64,000 nucleotides of DNA. Origin: Betaproteobacteria bacterium RIFCSPLOWO2_02_FULL_63_19. GTDB lineage: Bacteria > Pseudomonadota > Gammaproteobacteria > Burkholderiales > SG8-39. The position numbers and the translations under genes were made by a program. The stretch is from assembly GCA_001770415.1 (NCBI GenBank), contig MEQX01000093.1, positions 40,507 through 104,506 of the forward strand, in the 5' to 3' direction. Position 1 is the first letter of the stretch, and the number at the start of each line of letters is the position of its first letter. Shown here one piece after another: positions 20,768-29,151 of this stretch. The notes beneath the pieces are model-generated. The model had not been told where the DNA came from, ran no database searches, and saw only the letters and a list, made by a program, of their open reading frames with translations.

Positions 20768-21929
20768 GCATGTCCTTCCACGAGGAATTCTCCGCCAGGC
20801 TCTGGTTCACGGCGTCCACGACCGCCGTGGATACCAGCGCCTCACGCATCGTGGGCCGGTTGCCCCTAAGCTCAGCGGCGTCAACCCGCCGTGAGACGAC
20901 GTCGAAAACGTCGCGAACGAACTGGTCGATGCTCTCGTGGCCGTAGCCGCGAAATGCAAGTTGTCCGTCCACGTCAGGGAGGTAATCCGAAAAATAGGGG
21001 TTGATCTGCTGTATTCCGAGATCTTCGTGCACTACTTCGAGGCCCCGGTTCTTCTGGTCGCACTGAATCCTGCCGCGCGTGCCAATCACGCTGAATTTCT
21101 GGTCCGACATCGCGCTGCTGCAGGCCGGATCGATCCAGTTGACGGAAATCTGCGAAACGAACCGGTCCGCTTTGTCCGCCGGGTTCTGCCAGATTACGGT
21201 GGCGTGAACCGAGTCCCAGGTGTCGATCCCGTGCCGACGAAGCGTGCCTTCCGTGCCGACGGCCATGGCCCGGATGGGCACGCAACGCGTAAGAAACCAG
21301 ATCAGGTCCACATAATGCACGCCAAGATATTGGAAGATATTCGTCCGGCTCGACCAGCTGCGAAACGTGGTCCATGGAATCGTGATTCTCTGGCTGTACT
21401 CCACGGTGAAATAGAGCAGCTTGCCGAGTGTTCGACTTTCCAACTCTCGACGCACCCAAAGATTGGTCGCATCCCATCGCTTGTGGAACTCCACTACGCC
21501 GTAAAGCCCGTTTTCAGCGCGGATGCGCTCGAGCTCTCTGGCTTCAGCCAACGTCGGTGTTAGCGGCTTGACCACCAGGCAATGCATCGCCTGCCGCAGA
21601 ATCGCCCGAGCGTAGGCGAAATGCAGGTGATCGGGTACTGAGACTATCGCGCAGTCATAGCGGGCGTCACTGCACAGCGCGGCTATTTCATCGTCCACCG
21701 TGCGTGCGATGGCGCGATAGCGCACCTTCAGGTCCGATCCAATCGTCGCATTAATTCGCGCCGCGGCCGCGTCGACCGTCGCAGCGTTAGCGGGGCTGGT
21801 GGCGACAACCGTGACCTCTTCGATGGGCAAGGCCTTCGATGTCTGCGCTAACGACGAAAGCACCGTCCCTGGACCCGTCCCGTCCCTTCCGGTTACATAC
21901 ATGCCCGCCCCGATGACAAGTACCTTCAT
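20754..21929 (-). CDS. Gfo/Idh/MocA-family sugar oxidoreductase
   Basis: A 391-aa NAD(P)-dependent oxidoreductase. The N-terminal Rossmann motif is VLVIGAGMYVTG; the typical CAIVSVPDHLHFAYARAILR and HCLVVKPLTPTLAEARELE (with the EKP-like Lys) and YGVVEFHKRWD follow. The C-terminal alpha/beta sheet domain is complete. ATG 21927-21929 was chosen because it begins at the Rossmann strand and has GGAGG 8 nt upstream. It overlaps the CMP-sugar synthetase by 4 bp. It likely catalyses a dehydrogenation at one carbon of the nucleotide sugar or its precursor. Confidence 0.9.
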   Translation of the reverse strand: MKVLVIGAGMYVTGRDGTGPGTVLSSLAQTSKALPIEEVTVVATSPANAATVDAAAARINATIGSDLKVRYRAIARTVDDEIAALCSDARYDCAIVSVPDHLHFAYARAILRQAMHCLVVKPLTPTLAEARELERIRAENGLYGVVEFHKRWDATNLWVRRELESRTLGKLLYFTVEYSQRITIPWTTFRSWSSRTNIFQYLGVHYVDLIWFLTRCVPIRAMAVGTEGTLRRHGIDTWDSVHATVIWQNPADKADRFVSQISVNWIDPACSSAMSDQKFSVIGTRGRIQCDQKNRGLEVVHEDLGIQQINPYFSDYLPDVDGQLAFRGYGHESIDQFVRDVFDVVSRRVDAAELRGNRPTMREALVSTAVVDAVNQSLAENSSWKDMRDPV

Positions 21930-22654
21930 GCCTTGCCTCCAAACAGGCATTCAGCAATCCGCAAATCGCGCGGCGTATCGATGTCTATGACATCGTCCGG
22001 ATTCATGACATACGGCAGGATAAAATCACCTGTCATCGATTTCTTGCGGAATATCGTCACCGGACGGGTCACGTCGATGACGCAATTGTAATAATAGACT
22101 TGAGGCAGATCCTGACGCCTTAGCAGATACGGAACCGGGTTTTCACCCTTCATGATGGGGTCCAGAAATCCATCCCGATCGATGTAGAACATCCGATAGG
22201 GATGCTTGTCAGGCTGCGAGACGGAGCGCACCGAGTCGGCGTCGGGACGATTCTGGAGCAGAGTGATGCATTCGTCGATCCACTCGGACTTGCGATACGG
22301 CGCGGTCGGACGAAGATGCACGACCAGGTCGGGGCGATAACTTTCCTGCTCTTCCAGGAAACGCAATGCGTGTTCGAAAACCGGAAGATCTAGAACATGA
22401 TCCTCAGCGAGCTCTGGCGGGCGCAAAAACGGAAGCTCGGCACCGCAGTCCAATGCAACGCGCCGAATTTCCTCGTCATCCGTGGATACGATCACGCGGT
22501 TGACGAGCCGCGCCTGCGAGGCATGAACGATCGAGTGCGCCACGAGAGTCTTGCCGTTGAACTGCAGGAGGTTCTTGCGCTTGATTCCCTTCGAACCTCC
22601 TCGCGCGGGAATGATCGCGAGCACCTTTGGAGGGGCGACCCGGCCGGAACTCAT
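21926..22654 (-). CDS. Acylneuraminate-type cytidylyltransferase (CMP-sugar synthetase)
   Basis: A 242-aa CMP-sugar synthetase of the NeuA/PseF/KdsB-like family, which activates an ulosonic acid or related sugar with CTP. The nucleotide-binding loop IIPARGGSKGIKRKNL, the VIVSTDDEEI segment and LVVHLRPTAPYRK with the following RSVSQPDKHPYRMF are present. The C-terminal DVIDIDTPRDLRIAE carries the metal-binding Asp residues. It is overlapped on both sides by 4 bp. No sialic-acid synthase (NeuB) is encoded in the window, so the identity of the sugar is open. Confidence 0.9.
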   Translation of the reverse strand: MSSGRVAPPKVLAIIPARGGSKGIKRKNLLQFNGKTLVAHSIVHASQARLVNRVIVSTDDEEIRRVALDCGAELPFLRPPELAEDHVLDLPVFEHALRFLEEQESYRPDLVVHLRPTAPYRKSEWIDECITLLQNRPDADSVRSVSQPDKHPYRMFYIDRDGFLDPIMKGENPVPYLLRRQDLPQVYYYNCVIDVTRPVTIFRKKSMTGDFILPYVMNPDDVIDIDTPRDLRIAECLFGGKA

Positions 22655-23436
22655 TTAACAGCCTCTGTATAAAGCGACACGAATTTGCGCCCCTCGTCGT
22701 CCTTGTCGAGAAACAGTTCACTGCATTGCCCCTGCATGAACCCCGCGCGCTTCACCTGGCCGAATCCGCTGTTGGTGACATAGATGCTCAGCGTCTCAAA
22801 GTCCCAGGCGGAAACATGGCCGTATTCCTGCGTCACAAAACTGACAGCCTGCATAGGAGAAACTAGCCGACGGGATGCGCGCGCTGCATCGGCGCTCTGA
22901 ATAAACATGAGCGTTTCCCAGCGCTCGAACCAACCGTTATCCCCTTCGCTGTAGTGTTGAACGAACAACGAAACGTCGGGCACGATCACCCTTAGGACGC
23001 TACCGGGTTTCATGACGCGGTAACACTCGCCCAGCAGGCGGCTGACTTCGGCATAGGTCAGATGTTCAAGGACATGCTCGCAGAATATACCGTCCACTGT
23101 GCCGTCGCTGATCTTCAGCGGACGCCGGAGATCGGCGCCATAGTCGATTCCGGGCGTGCCGAAGAAGTCGATGTTGGTGTACCCCTTCCTGCAATGGGGA
23201 CCACTACCCAGGTTGACATAGTTCCTGGTTTGGCGATCGAGAACCAAAGGAAATGCAAGTAGGTTACCCAGAAAGGCGCGCATCTCGAATACGATGACGC
23301 TAAAAGCCGGATCCGGCAAGAAGAAGAACAGCGCTCTCAGCGCGCGTTTTACCGGACGCATCACGCTGACGGCACCGACACCGTGAATTCCAAAGTCAAT
23401 GTTTGACGACCTCGTAAGCAGGTCGGTGGTCTCCAT
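22651..23436 (-). CDS. SAM-dependent methyltransferase domain protein
   Basis: A class I methyltransferase-like protein of about 261 aa. A hydrophobic N-terminal stretch (about residues 30-50) precedes motif I in NYVNLGSGPHCRKGYTNIDF. The Asp/Glu of the next strand region, DGIFCEHVLEHLTYAEVSRL and LRVIVPDV are the usual later motifs of methyltransferase_11-like proteins. The start is unclear: GTG 23478, ATG 23436 and ATG 23361 are in frame and none has a convincing ribosome-binding site. It overlaps the CMP-sugar synthetase by 4 bp and so belongs to the same translational unit. Confidence 0.8.
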   Translation of the reverse strand: METTDLLTRSSNIDFGIHGVGAVSVMRPVKRALRALFFFLPDPAFSVIVFEMRAFLGNLLAFPLVLDRQTRNYVNLGSGPHCRKGYTNIDFFGTPGIDYGADLRRPLKISDGTVDGIFCEHVLEHLTYAEVSRLLGECYRVMKPGSVLRVIVPDVSLFVQHYSEGDNGWFERWETLMFIQSADAARASRRLVSPMQAVSFVTQEYGHVSAWDFETLSIYVTNSGFGQVKRAGFMQGQCSELFLDKDDEGRKFVSLYTEAVK

Positions 23437-23490
23437 CCTCGTACAAGAACATCGCCGCCAACCCATTTCCCTTGTCACCGCGACGGAATT

Positions 23491-24870
23491 TTACCGGGCA
23501 TCGCCGCCATTTGTCGCTTTGCTCAATCCGTGGATCGTGATCGGTAGAAACAGAAAGAAATACCGACTCTTGATGCGAAACAGCTTTCGTGTAGGCCGGT
23601 TGACAAGATCGAACAAGTACGAACTCGCGAACTGGGTAACGATGGTCGCGATGGCAGCCCCGTTGATGCCATAGCGTGGAATGAGGGCGATATTCATCGC
23701 AATATTGATCCCGGCGCCGAGCACGTGGCGGTACAGCGTGTAGCGACTGAGGTTCTCAAGCAGATACCACTGGTTGCTCACCAAGCCTGAAAATATGAAC
23801 AGGCCCGCCCAGCACTGGATCGCGAGAACCCCGGCTCCAGCGCGGTATGCCGACCCGAAGACGAGTTCCACGATCGGAGCCGCGAACAGCGTCATCGGAA
23901 TCGCCACTGCCAGTGCAAGCCATACCATCACCAAGTAGAGTTTTCCCAGCCTTCTGTAGTAGCGTGCCTCGTCGACTTCCTTTGCTGCGACAATGGACGG
24001 GAATACCGACGACATGATTGCCATCGGTATGAAATACCAGACCTCCGCCAGTTGCGCCGCGCCTGAGAAGATGCCCAATTGCTCCTCCCCCAGCATCTCT
24101 CCGATCATAATCCTGTCGATCCGGATGTACAGCAGCACGAATGCCCCCGAAAGGAAGAGAGGCCCGCTCGCACCCAGCAATTCGCGCGCCCGGACCCAGT
24201 TGAAATGCCAGCGGGCGGGTCGATGGGCCATGCTGCGATACGCAAGCGCAAGTCCGCACGCCGCAAGCGCAGCTTCCCCCAAAACGGCCCAGGCAAACGC
24301 CACCAGCGGGGCATGTAGGACTATGAGCACGACCTTCGCGGCACTGATCGCTAGTAGCGCAGCACTTCGCGCGTACACCACAAATTTGGATTGAACGGTG
24401 GACTGGTACCAGAAATCAATGACGTCAAACGCCTGAAAGAACGTTCCCGCAGCAATAATGGCGACCATCCCGAGCGCCCTAGTGTCGCCAGGGCGCAATA
24501 TGCCGATGACGAAAACAGATAGCACGAGGGTCAGCAGGGCTCCCGCCAGCCTGAGCGCTAATGCAGTGCCCAGGCTTTCTTCAGTGCATGCCGGGTTCCT
24601 GCTGATATCCCGTATGACGACACTTTCCAGCCCGAGGCTTGCGCAGGCCGAGAACAGTGCGACAAAGGCTATCGCGTAGCTGAGGGCTCCATATCGCTCG
24701 GGCCCAAGGTAGCGGGCGACCCACACACCAACGATGAGTCCGACCACGATCCTGACTACGCGGTGAAAAAACAGCCAGCTAGTGTTGCCCAGTATTGCCT
24801 GCAGGTGCACGCGGCCCTCAATGCGGCGCCGAACCGGATGGGGCAGCCACTTGAGCCAGTAAGGATCCAT
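23491..24870 (-). CDS. Wzx-type oligosaccharide flippase
   Basis: A 459-aa integral membrane protein of the MOP superfamily with about 12-14 transmembrane helices. The N-terminus has NTSWLFFHRVVRIVVGLIVG, then WVARYLGPERYGALSYAIAF, the signature of polysaccharide flippases. It should move the undecaprenyl-linked repeat unit across the inner membrane. It is the most upstream minus-strand gene of the polysaccharide cluster, preceded by a 469-bp gap, so the operon promoter may lie there. No Wzy polymerase or Wza/Wzc export genes are recognisable in the window. Confidence 0.93.
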   Translation of the reverse strand: MDPYWLKWLPHPVRRRIEGRVHLQAILGNTSWLFFHRVVRIVVGLIVGVWVARYLGPERYGALSYAIAFVALFSACASLGLESVVIRDISRNPACTEESLGTALALRLAGALLTLVLSVFVIGILRPGDTRALGMVAIIAAGTFFQAFDVIDFWYQSTVQSKFVVYARSAALLAISAAKVVLIVLHAPLVAFAWAVLGEAALAACGLALAYRSMAHRPARWHFNWVRARELLGASGPLFLSGAFVLLYIRIDRIMIGEMLGEEQLGIFSGAAQLAEVWYFIPMAIMSSVFPSIVAAKEVDEARYYRRLGKLYLVMVWLALAVAIPMTLFAAPIVELVFGSAYRAGAGVLAIQCWAGLFIFSGLVSNQWYLLENLSRYTLYRHVLGAGINIAMNIALIPRYGINGAAIATIVTQFASSYLFDLVNRPTRKLFRIKSRYFFLFLPITIHGLSKATNGGDAR

Positions 24871-25339
24871 GCCTATCGAGAGCTGTGTCTACGCCAGACT
24901 GCGGTGAGAACCTGCCACGACGAGAAAAGCCTGGCTGTGATGGCTGTGCTTCGGTCGAGATCGGGACCCGACGTAACATAGCACGCCCCTGTGTTCTATT
25001 TCGTCCGGAAGTTCGCTTAATTCCGGTTTGCACTTTCGCTTAATCATCTTGGAGAAAAGCGCACAATTGACGTAAGGTGGATTACGCACTTCGCATCTTA
25101 CCGGCCATGTTCATCGCAGCACGTCGGCGTGCTCCCGTCAGATGCGCCTGGCCGCTCCTACGAGAATCAATCCGTGAGCGACCCGCTGGCGCGGCGTATT
25201 CAAGCGCTTGAACCTTTCCCGCACTGTGCACCATCGGCCTGATGTATGCCCACCTCAAGCGGCGAAGGCTCCCAGTCGGAGCGGTTTTGGGCAAGATTAC
25301 TGACGTTCCCAGCCGCAGGACACCTCTAGTGCACGCGTC
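24871..25339. other. Intergenic region between flippase and membrane protein
   Basis: About 470 bp without a convincing gene. A 70-codon minus-strand frame at 25082-25294 has no ribosome-binding site and no protein-like character. The region should hold the promoter of the polysaccharide operon and the 3' end of the membrane-protein transcript. I see no clear -35/-10 pair, terminator or repeat. Confidence 0.5.
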
Positions 25340-27235
25340 TCAGTCACCGGCAAGGTTCTTGCAATCATAAAGGTAGTAATACCGCCTCCGCCCGCCGACG
25401 TCCACCGGGGGTGTCCAGGTTGCTACAGACTTATTGCCAATACGAGTTTCGAGCACGATGTAGTCCAGGCCCTTGGCGTCCTCGCACACGCTTTGGACAT
25501 GTTCCAGGTCCGGGGCGCACGTATCCGTCTTCTTGTTGACATTGTTCATCAAATGGCAAATATACTCCTGCAACTCCAGAACCTCGACCGCCTGTTTGCG
25601 CCGCTGCAATTCGATGGCGGTTTTGCGGTTGAACATCTGCCCGCTCTGCTGCACATTCGAAAAATAGCTCGCTCTTTGCATCAGGACCCAAGGCGCCAGC
25701 AAATCGGCGTACCAGAGCACGTTGTCACCTGGCTTCACGATGCGCGAGAAGGGATGCGAGCCAAGCGGAGCAGATTCGGCGAGGGCTTGAAGCGGAGTCC
25801 GCTGGTCCCACTGGGAGCAAGACATCACCAGCAAGCTCGTGACGACAAGTGCGGCGGGAAGCACATTGCGCCGCGCGAGACCGAACCACGCAATTGCCGC
25901 AGCAAGGACAAGCAGCGGAAACGGCTTGGACAGAGCGCCAACGAGGAAGTCGGTCGTCGGGTCAATGGAATCGTAGACAGTATTCCCGTGCGTCCGATAA
26001 GCGCTGATTCCCCAAGTAACGAAGCCACCCAAGGCAAGCGCGCCAATCGCGAACCATGCCACTCTCGAGCTCAGCGCGATTCGCTCTCGATAGTGAAACA
26101 CTATTGCGGCAACCAAGGTCGCAGCCAGCGCCGTCGGCAGACCCCTTCCGAGGAAACTGAATAGCACCAGGCCGGCGATCAAGCGACACGCAACACCCTG
26201 ATCCCACAGACGCAGAACCACGATTGGAAGCCCGGCCAACGCCATCCAGTGCACGATCCACAGCGCGCGCCAGATCTGCACATTGGTAATGAACACGATA
26301 TGAATCAGATCGGCGCCGACGAACGTGACCCCAAGGGCGGCGACGGCAGTCGCCAAAGCCGCCTTGAATGCGATCCTGATCTTCCCCTTCGCTAGGACGA
26401 TACCCAGACTCAGAACTAACAGATCGAAGGCAATCAAGCCCAAGTCGAAATGCGACCATCGCGTAATGAAGAGATTCCCGTTGTTTCGCAACAGGATATC
26501 CAGCCACTGCGGATCGAAACGTTGGAACAGTTGTGCAAATGGCGCCACGCCCGCAAGTCCGGCCATTACGGGACCAATACCCATCAGCAGCAGCCAGAAC
26601 CAGCGCCTGTCCTCAACCAGCAGGTACATCCACCAATACAGCATGCCGCCAAGCGCCATCAGAGGATGCAGGATCGCACTCGTAGCCAGTACCACGATTG
26701 ACCATCCGCGACGCCCGGAAACGACAAGCAGAATCGCGAGAAGCGTGGCCGCCTCGACAAACGGTCGCGGCGTCACGAACGGCTCGGCCATGCGAAAAAC
26801 GAAAAATCCCCCGTACAAACCCATGCTGCCGGCAATGAAGACCATCGCGAAGCCGCGCAGGCCCGGTTGGACCAGCCCCCGCACAAGGACGAGCGAAGCA
26901 GCCAGGAACAGAGCCTGCGAAAGCAGCACGAGGGTCACATCGGCGTGGCCGAGACCCAGGCGAACGATGAGCCAACTGTAGAGCGGCGAAAATAGCGTGT
27001 ACTGGTCTTGCGATCCCCACTGGAAGAACACGTCACCCCGGAAGGTTTCGGGGTTGAGCCGCGCCAGTGCCTGGGCAAGGTACAGGATACCGTCGTGACG
27101 GACCCCGGTGTACGGATGCGCCAGAATAAAGATGGCCGCGACGAGTGCGAACCAGGAAAATCCTCTCAGCACCCGTTCGCCCAAGGATAAGCTGTCTTGT
27201 CCTTCCGGCAATGGGTCCCGCAGATGGTTTTTCAT
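25340..27235 (-). CDS. Large polytopic membrane protein, GT-C-like
   Basis: A 631-aa protein with roughly 12 transmembrane helices and a soluble C-terminal region of about 130 residues containing four Cys. The first loop has GVRHDGILYLAQALARL, then the motif-like stretches FSPLYSWLIVRLGLG and FRMAEPFVTPRPFVEAATL. I do not recognise a named family with confidence. The layout (long loop after helix 1 with acidic/His residues, then many helices) resembles GT-C glycosyltransferases. It lacks the Wzy_C signature of pilin oligosaccharyltransferases. It lies directly downstream of pilin 1 on the same strand, separated by a strong terminator, so it is probably transcribed separately. Confidence 0.6.
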   Translation of the reverse strand: MKNHLRDPLPEGQDSLSLGERVLRGFSWFALVAAIFILAHPYTGVRHDGILYLAQALARLNPETFRGDVFFQWGSQDQYTLFSPLYSWLIVRLGLGHADVTLVLLSQALFLAASLVLVRGLVQPGLRGFAMVFIAGSMGLYGGFFVFRMAEPFVTPRPFVEAATLLAILLVVSGRRGWSIVVLATSAILHPLMALGGMLYWWMYLLVEDRRWFWLLLMGIGPVMAGLAGVAPFAQLFQRFDPQWLDILLRNNGNLFITRWSHFDLGLIAFDLLVLSLGIVLAKGKIRIAFKAALATAVAALGVTFVGADLIHIVFITNVQIWRALWIVHWMALAGLPIVVLRLWDQGVACRLIAGLVLFSFLGRGLPTALAATLVAAIVFHYRERIALSSRVAWFAIGALALGGFVTWGISAYRTHGNTVYDSIDPTTDFLVGALSKPFPLLVLAAAIAWFGLARRNVLPAALVVTSLLVMSCSQWDQRTPLQALAESAPLGSHPFSRIVKPGDNVLWYADLLAPWVLMQRASYFSNVQQSGQMFNRKTAIELQRRKQAVEVLELQEYICHLMNNVNKKTDTCAPDLEHVQSVCEDAKGLDYIVLETRIGNKSVATWTPPVDVGGRRRYYYLYDCKNLAGD

Positions 27236-27317
27236 TTGAGATTGGCCCTACGCTTCATCCTCGGGTCCGCACGCCACCGCCCGGCCGGAGACAGCTCGTT
27301 TGCATAAAAGGGTGTTC

Positions 27318-27350
27318 AAAAAAAAAAGGGCATGCGACGCATGCCCTTTT
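27318..27350 (-). terminator. Rho-independent terminator of pilin 1
   Basis: On the minus strand AAAAGGGCATGC pairs with GCATGCCCTTTT around a short loop, followed by a run of ten T. It lies 28 bp after the pilin 1 stop codon. The hairpin is repeated almost exactly after pilin 2. Confidence 0.92.
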
Positions 27351-27377
27351 CCCGCCGTGAATCGATGTTCGTAGTGA

Positions 27378-27848
27378 TCAGCCGCGGCAGGAACCCGGCA
27401 GATATTTCGATGCAATGGTGGTTCCGTCCCCCGTCGCACCGCAAACCCACTTGAATACGCCGCTCCCGAGGTCGGTGGCGGTCATCTTGGCAGATGCAGT
27501 CTTGTACGGGACCAGTGTGACAACCTTGGTGTCGATATTGGTGTTGCTGAAGCCCTGTGCGGTCACCGTGATCGCGCCAGCGCCATCGGTCGTCACGCTC
27601 GCGACGTACTTGGACTGTGGCGCCGAACTCTCGCAACCCCAAGCGTTCGCAGCCGGAGCCGACGACGCGGACTGGAACACTTCGCTAATGGTCAAGCGGC
27701 AGGCGCTCGCCGCCAGTATGACTTCCGACATCTTGGCGCGAATCGTGTAGTCCTGATATGCGGGCAACGCAACCGCGGCCAGAATGCCGATGATCGCGAC
27801 CACGATCATCAGTTCGATCAACGTAAAGCCTTTTTGGATTGATTTCAT
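27378..27848 (-). CDS. pilA: Type IV major pilin (PilA/PilE type), copy 1
   Basis: Structural subunit of a type IVa pilus, 156 aa. The prepilin leader MKSIQKG is cut before Phe by PilD, which also N-methylates it. The hydrophobic assembly helix [20 protein letters not shown] carries the conserved Glu5. Four Cys are present in the mature part; the last two (WVCGATGDG and PGSCRG) would form the C-terminal disulphide loop. It differs from copy 2 at seven residues (Ala/Ser, Leu/Val, Val/Ile, Leu/Ile, Phe/Tyr, Ala/Ser, Gly/Ala). AAGGAGAA lies just before the ATG. A sigma-54 promoter and an upstream block drive it independently of copy 2. Confidence 0.95.
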   Translation of the reverse strand: MKSIQKGFTLIELMIVVAIIGILAAVALPAYQDYTIRAKMSEVILAASACRLTISEVFQSASSAPAANAWGCESSAPQSKYVASVTTDGAGAITVTAQGFSNTNIDTKVVTLVPYKTASAKMTATDLGSGVFKWVCGATGDGTTIASKYLPGSCRG

Positions 27849-27897
27849 ATGTTCTCCTTGATATTCGGCGCGACACGCACCGACTGCAGCCTACATG

Positions 27898-27914
27898 AGC
27901 AAGGCCCATGCCAA
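27898..27914 (-). promoter_or_regulatory. Sigma-54 promoter of pilin 1
   Basis: Minus-strand TTGGCATGGGCCTTGCT matches the RpoN consensus (-24 GG, -12 GC, correct spacing), with T for C in TGGCAC. It ends about 49 bp before the start codon, the usual distance for pilA promoters activated by PilR. Confidence 0.85.
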
Positions 27915-27977
27915 GCGAGGGCATGATTATAACAGCATGTTTTATAAACTAATTCAGGATGCGCCCCAGTGACGGTC

Positions 27978-28024
27978 GACGTCAATGCGACAACCCGGCG
28001 TCTCAAAGTGACGCCCCGCGTCAG
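27978..28024 (-). promoter_or_regulatory. Conserved upstream block of pilin 1, possible PilR sites
   Basis: A 47-bp block beginning 64 bp upstream of the -24 element. It is conserved in copy 2 at nearly the same distance, whereas the sequence between block and promoter has drifted. It contains GGTTGTCG and GGCGTCAC on the coding strand. An enhancer for the NtrC-type regulator PilR is the likely role. Confidence 0.55.
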
Positions 28025-28250
28025 TTCATGGTCTGCCGCCGGGGACCCGCAGCCGCGGATATGCCGGCCCGGTCGCGGATGCTGTCCCGCGCAGCCCAAG
28101 CGCCTACGGTACCGTGTGCAACGCGAATGACGCGCTTTCGCCCGAACAAGCGGCGCAGCCCCGGACCATAATCATCGATAGGCCGGCATTCGCGTGATCC
28201 TGAAACCGGCAACAGAGCCTGCGCGAGATGCGGCGATTTGCACGGTGTTC

Positions 28251-28286
28251 GGAAAAGAAACAGGGCATGCGACGCATGCCCTTTTC
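28251..28286 (-). terminator. Rho-independent terminator of pilin 2
   Basis: On the minus strand GGGCATGC pairs with GCATGCCC around a short loop, followed by TGTTTCTTTTCC. The hairpin is the same as at pilin 1 but the T-run is interrupted, so read-through into pilin 1 may be somewhat higher. Confidence 0.8.
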
Positions 28287-28312
28287 CCGCGGTGAATCGA
28301 TGTTCGCAGTGA

Positions 28313-28783
28313 TCAGCCGCGGCAGGAACCCGGCAGGTATTTCGATGCAATGGTAGTGCCGTCCGCGGTAGAACCGCAAACCCACTTGTATACGCCGCTC
28401 CCGATGTCGGTGGCGGTCATCTTGGCAGATGCAGTCTTGTACGGGACCAGTGTGACGATCTTGGTGTCGATATTGGTGTTGCTGAAGCCCTGCGCGGTCA
28501 CCGTGATCGCACCAGCACCATCGGTCGTCACGCTCGCGACATACTTGGACTGGGGCGCCGAACTCTCGCAACCCCAAGCGTTCGCAGCCGGAGCCGATGA
28601 CGCGGACTGGAACACTTCGCTGATGGTCACGCGACAGGAACTCGCGGCCAGTATGACTTCCGACATCTTGGCGCGAATCGTGTAGTCCTGATACGCGGGC
28701 AACGCAACCGCGGCCAGAATGCCGATGATCGCAACCACGATCATCAGTTCGATCAGCGTAAAGCCTTTCTGGATTGATTTCAT
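28313..28783 (-). CDS. pilA: Type IV major pilin, copy 2
   Basis: A 156-aa type IVa prepilin, 149 of 156 residues identical to copy 1. Leader MKSIQKG, Glu5-containing assembly helix and C-terminal disulphide loop are intact. The frame is open upstream to 29194, but ATG 28781-28783 is the start because it matches copy 1 exactly and has AAGGAGAA before it. It has its own sigma-54 promoter and terminator, so the two copies are separate transcription units. Substitutions fall mostly after the assembly helix, as expected where surface properties vary. It is not clear which copy is the main subunit. Confidence 0.95.
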   Translation of the reverse strand: MKSIQKGFTLIELMIVVAIIGILAAVALPAYQDYTIRAKMSEVILAASSCRVTISEVFQSASSAPAANAWGCESSAPQSKYVASVTTDGAGAITVTAQGFSNTNIDTKIVTLVPYKTASAKMTATDIGSGVYKWVCGSTADGTTIASKYLPGSCRG

Positions 28784-28831
28784 ACGTTCTCCTTCAAAAT
28801 CGGCGCGACGCGCACCGGCTGCATCAGGGTC

Positions 28832-28848
28832 AGCAAGGCGCATGCCAG
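28832..28848 (-). promoter_or_regulatory. Sigma-54 promoter of pilin 2
   Basis: Minus-strand CTGGCATGCGCCTTGCT fits the RpoN consensus with the required GG and GC. It is the equivalent of the pilin 1 promoter and lies about 48 bp before the start codon. Confidence 0.88.
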
Positions 28849-28910
28849 TCAAGGCTACGACTTTAACAAGTTGATTTATTGAATAATTCTGAACTGTCCC
28901 GGTGACCATA

Positions 28911-28957
28911 GACGTCAATACGACAACCAAGTGTCTCAATGTGACGCCACGCGTCAG
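28911..28957 (-). promoter_or_regulatory. Conserved upstream block of pilin 2, possible PilR sites
   Basis: Equivalent of 27978-28024, 63 bp upstream of the -24 element. Blocks GGTTGTCG, ATTGACGTC, GGCGTCAC and TTGAGAC are retained against a drifted background. Confidence 0.55.
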
Positions 28958-29151
28958 GTCGTGGCCTGCCACACGGGCGCTCGCGGGTACATGCCGGCCC
29001 GCTTGAAGGTCTCGCATGGGAGACTCAACGGCATACCCGCGTGCAAAGCCAGAAACGCGCTCTCGCCGCCTCCCGCACCGTAATGAAACTACCAACAGGT
29101 TAGAATTCGCGAGGCCTCGAAAATAGCGCGGACGTCCGGAAAACGATCGCA

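Larger units (their letters stand above)
27328..28024 (-). repeat. Pilin locus direct repeat, copy 1
   Basis: About 700 bp that recur at 28263-28957 in the same orientation with an offset of 933-935 bp. The unit contains terminator stem, pilin gene, ribosome-binding site, sigma-54 promoter and upstream block. Coding parts are nearly identical. Between promoter and upstream block the copies differ freely, which marks the conserved blocks as functional. Confidence 0.85.
28263..28957 (-). repeat. Pilin locus direct repeat, copy 2
   Basis: Second copy of the approximately 700-bp unit described at 27328-28024. Between the copies, about 240 bp (28025-28262) are unique to the junction. Confidence 0.85.

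Noticed and set aside
25082..25294. 70-codon minus-strand frame in the gap before the flippase
   Set aside because: No ribosome-binding site, no protein-like composition and no recognisable family.
25340..27235. Pilin oligosaccharyltransferase (PglL/TfpO) downstream of the pilin
   Set aside because: No Wzy_C-type motif is visible, and the protein has a different soluble C-terminal region.
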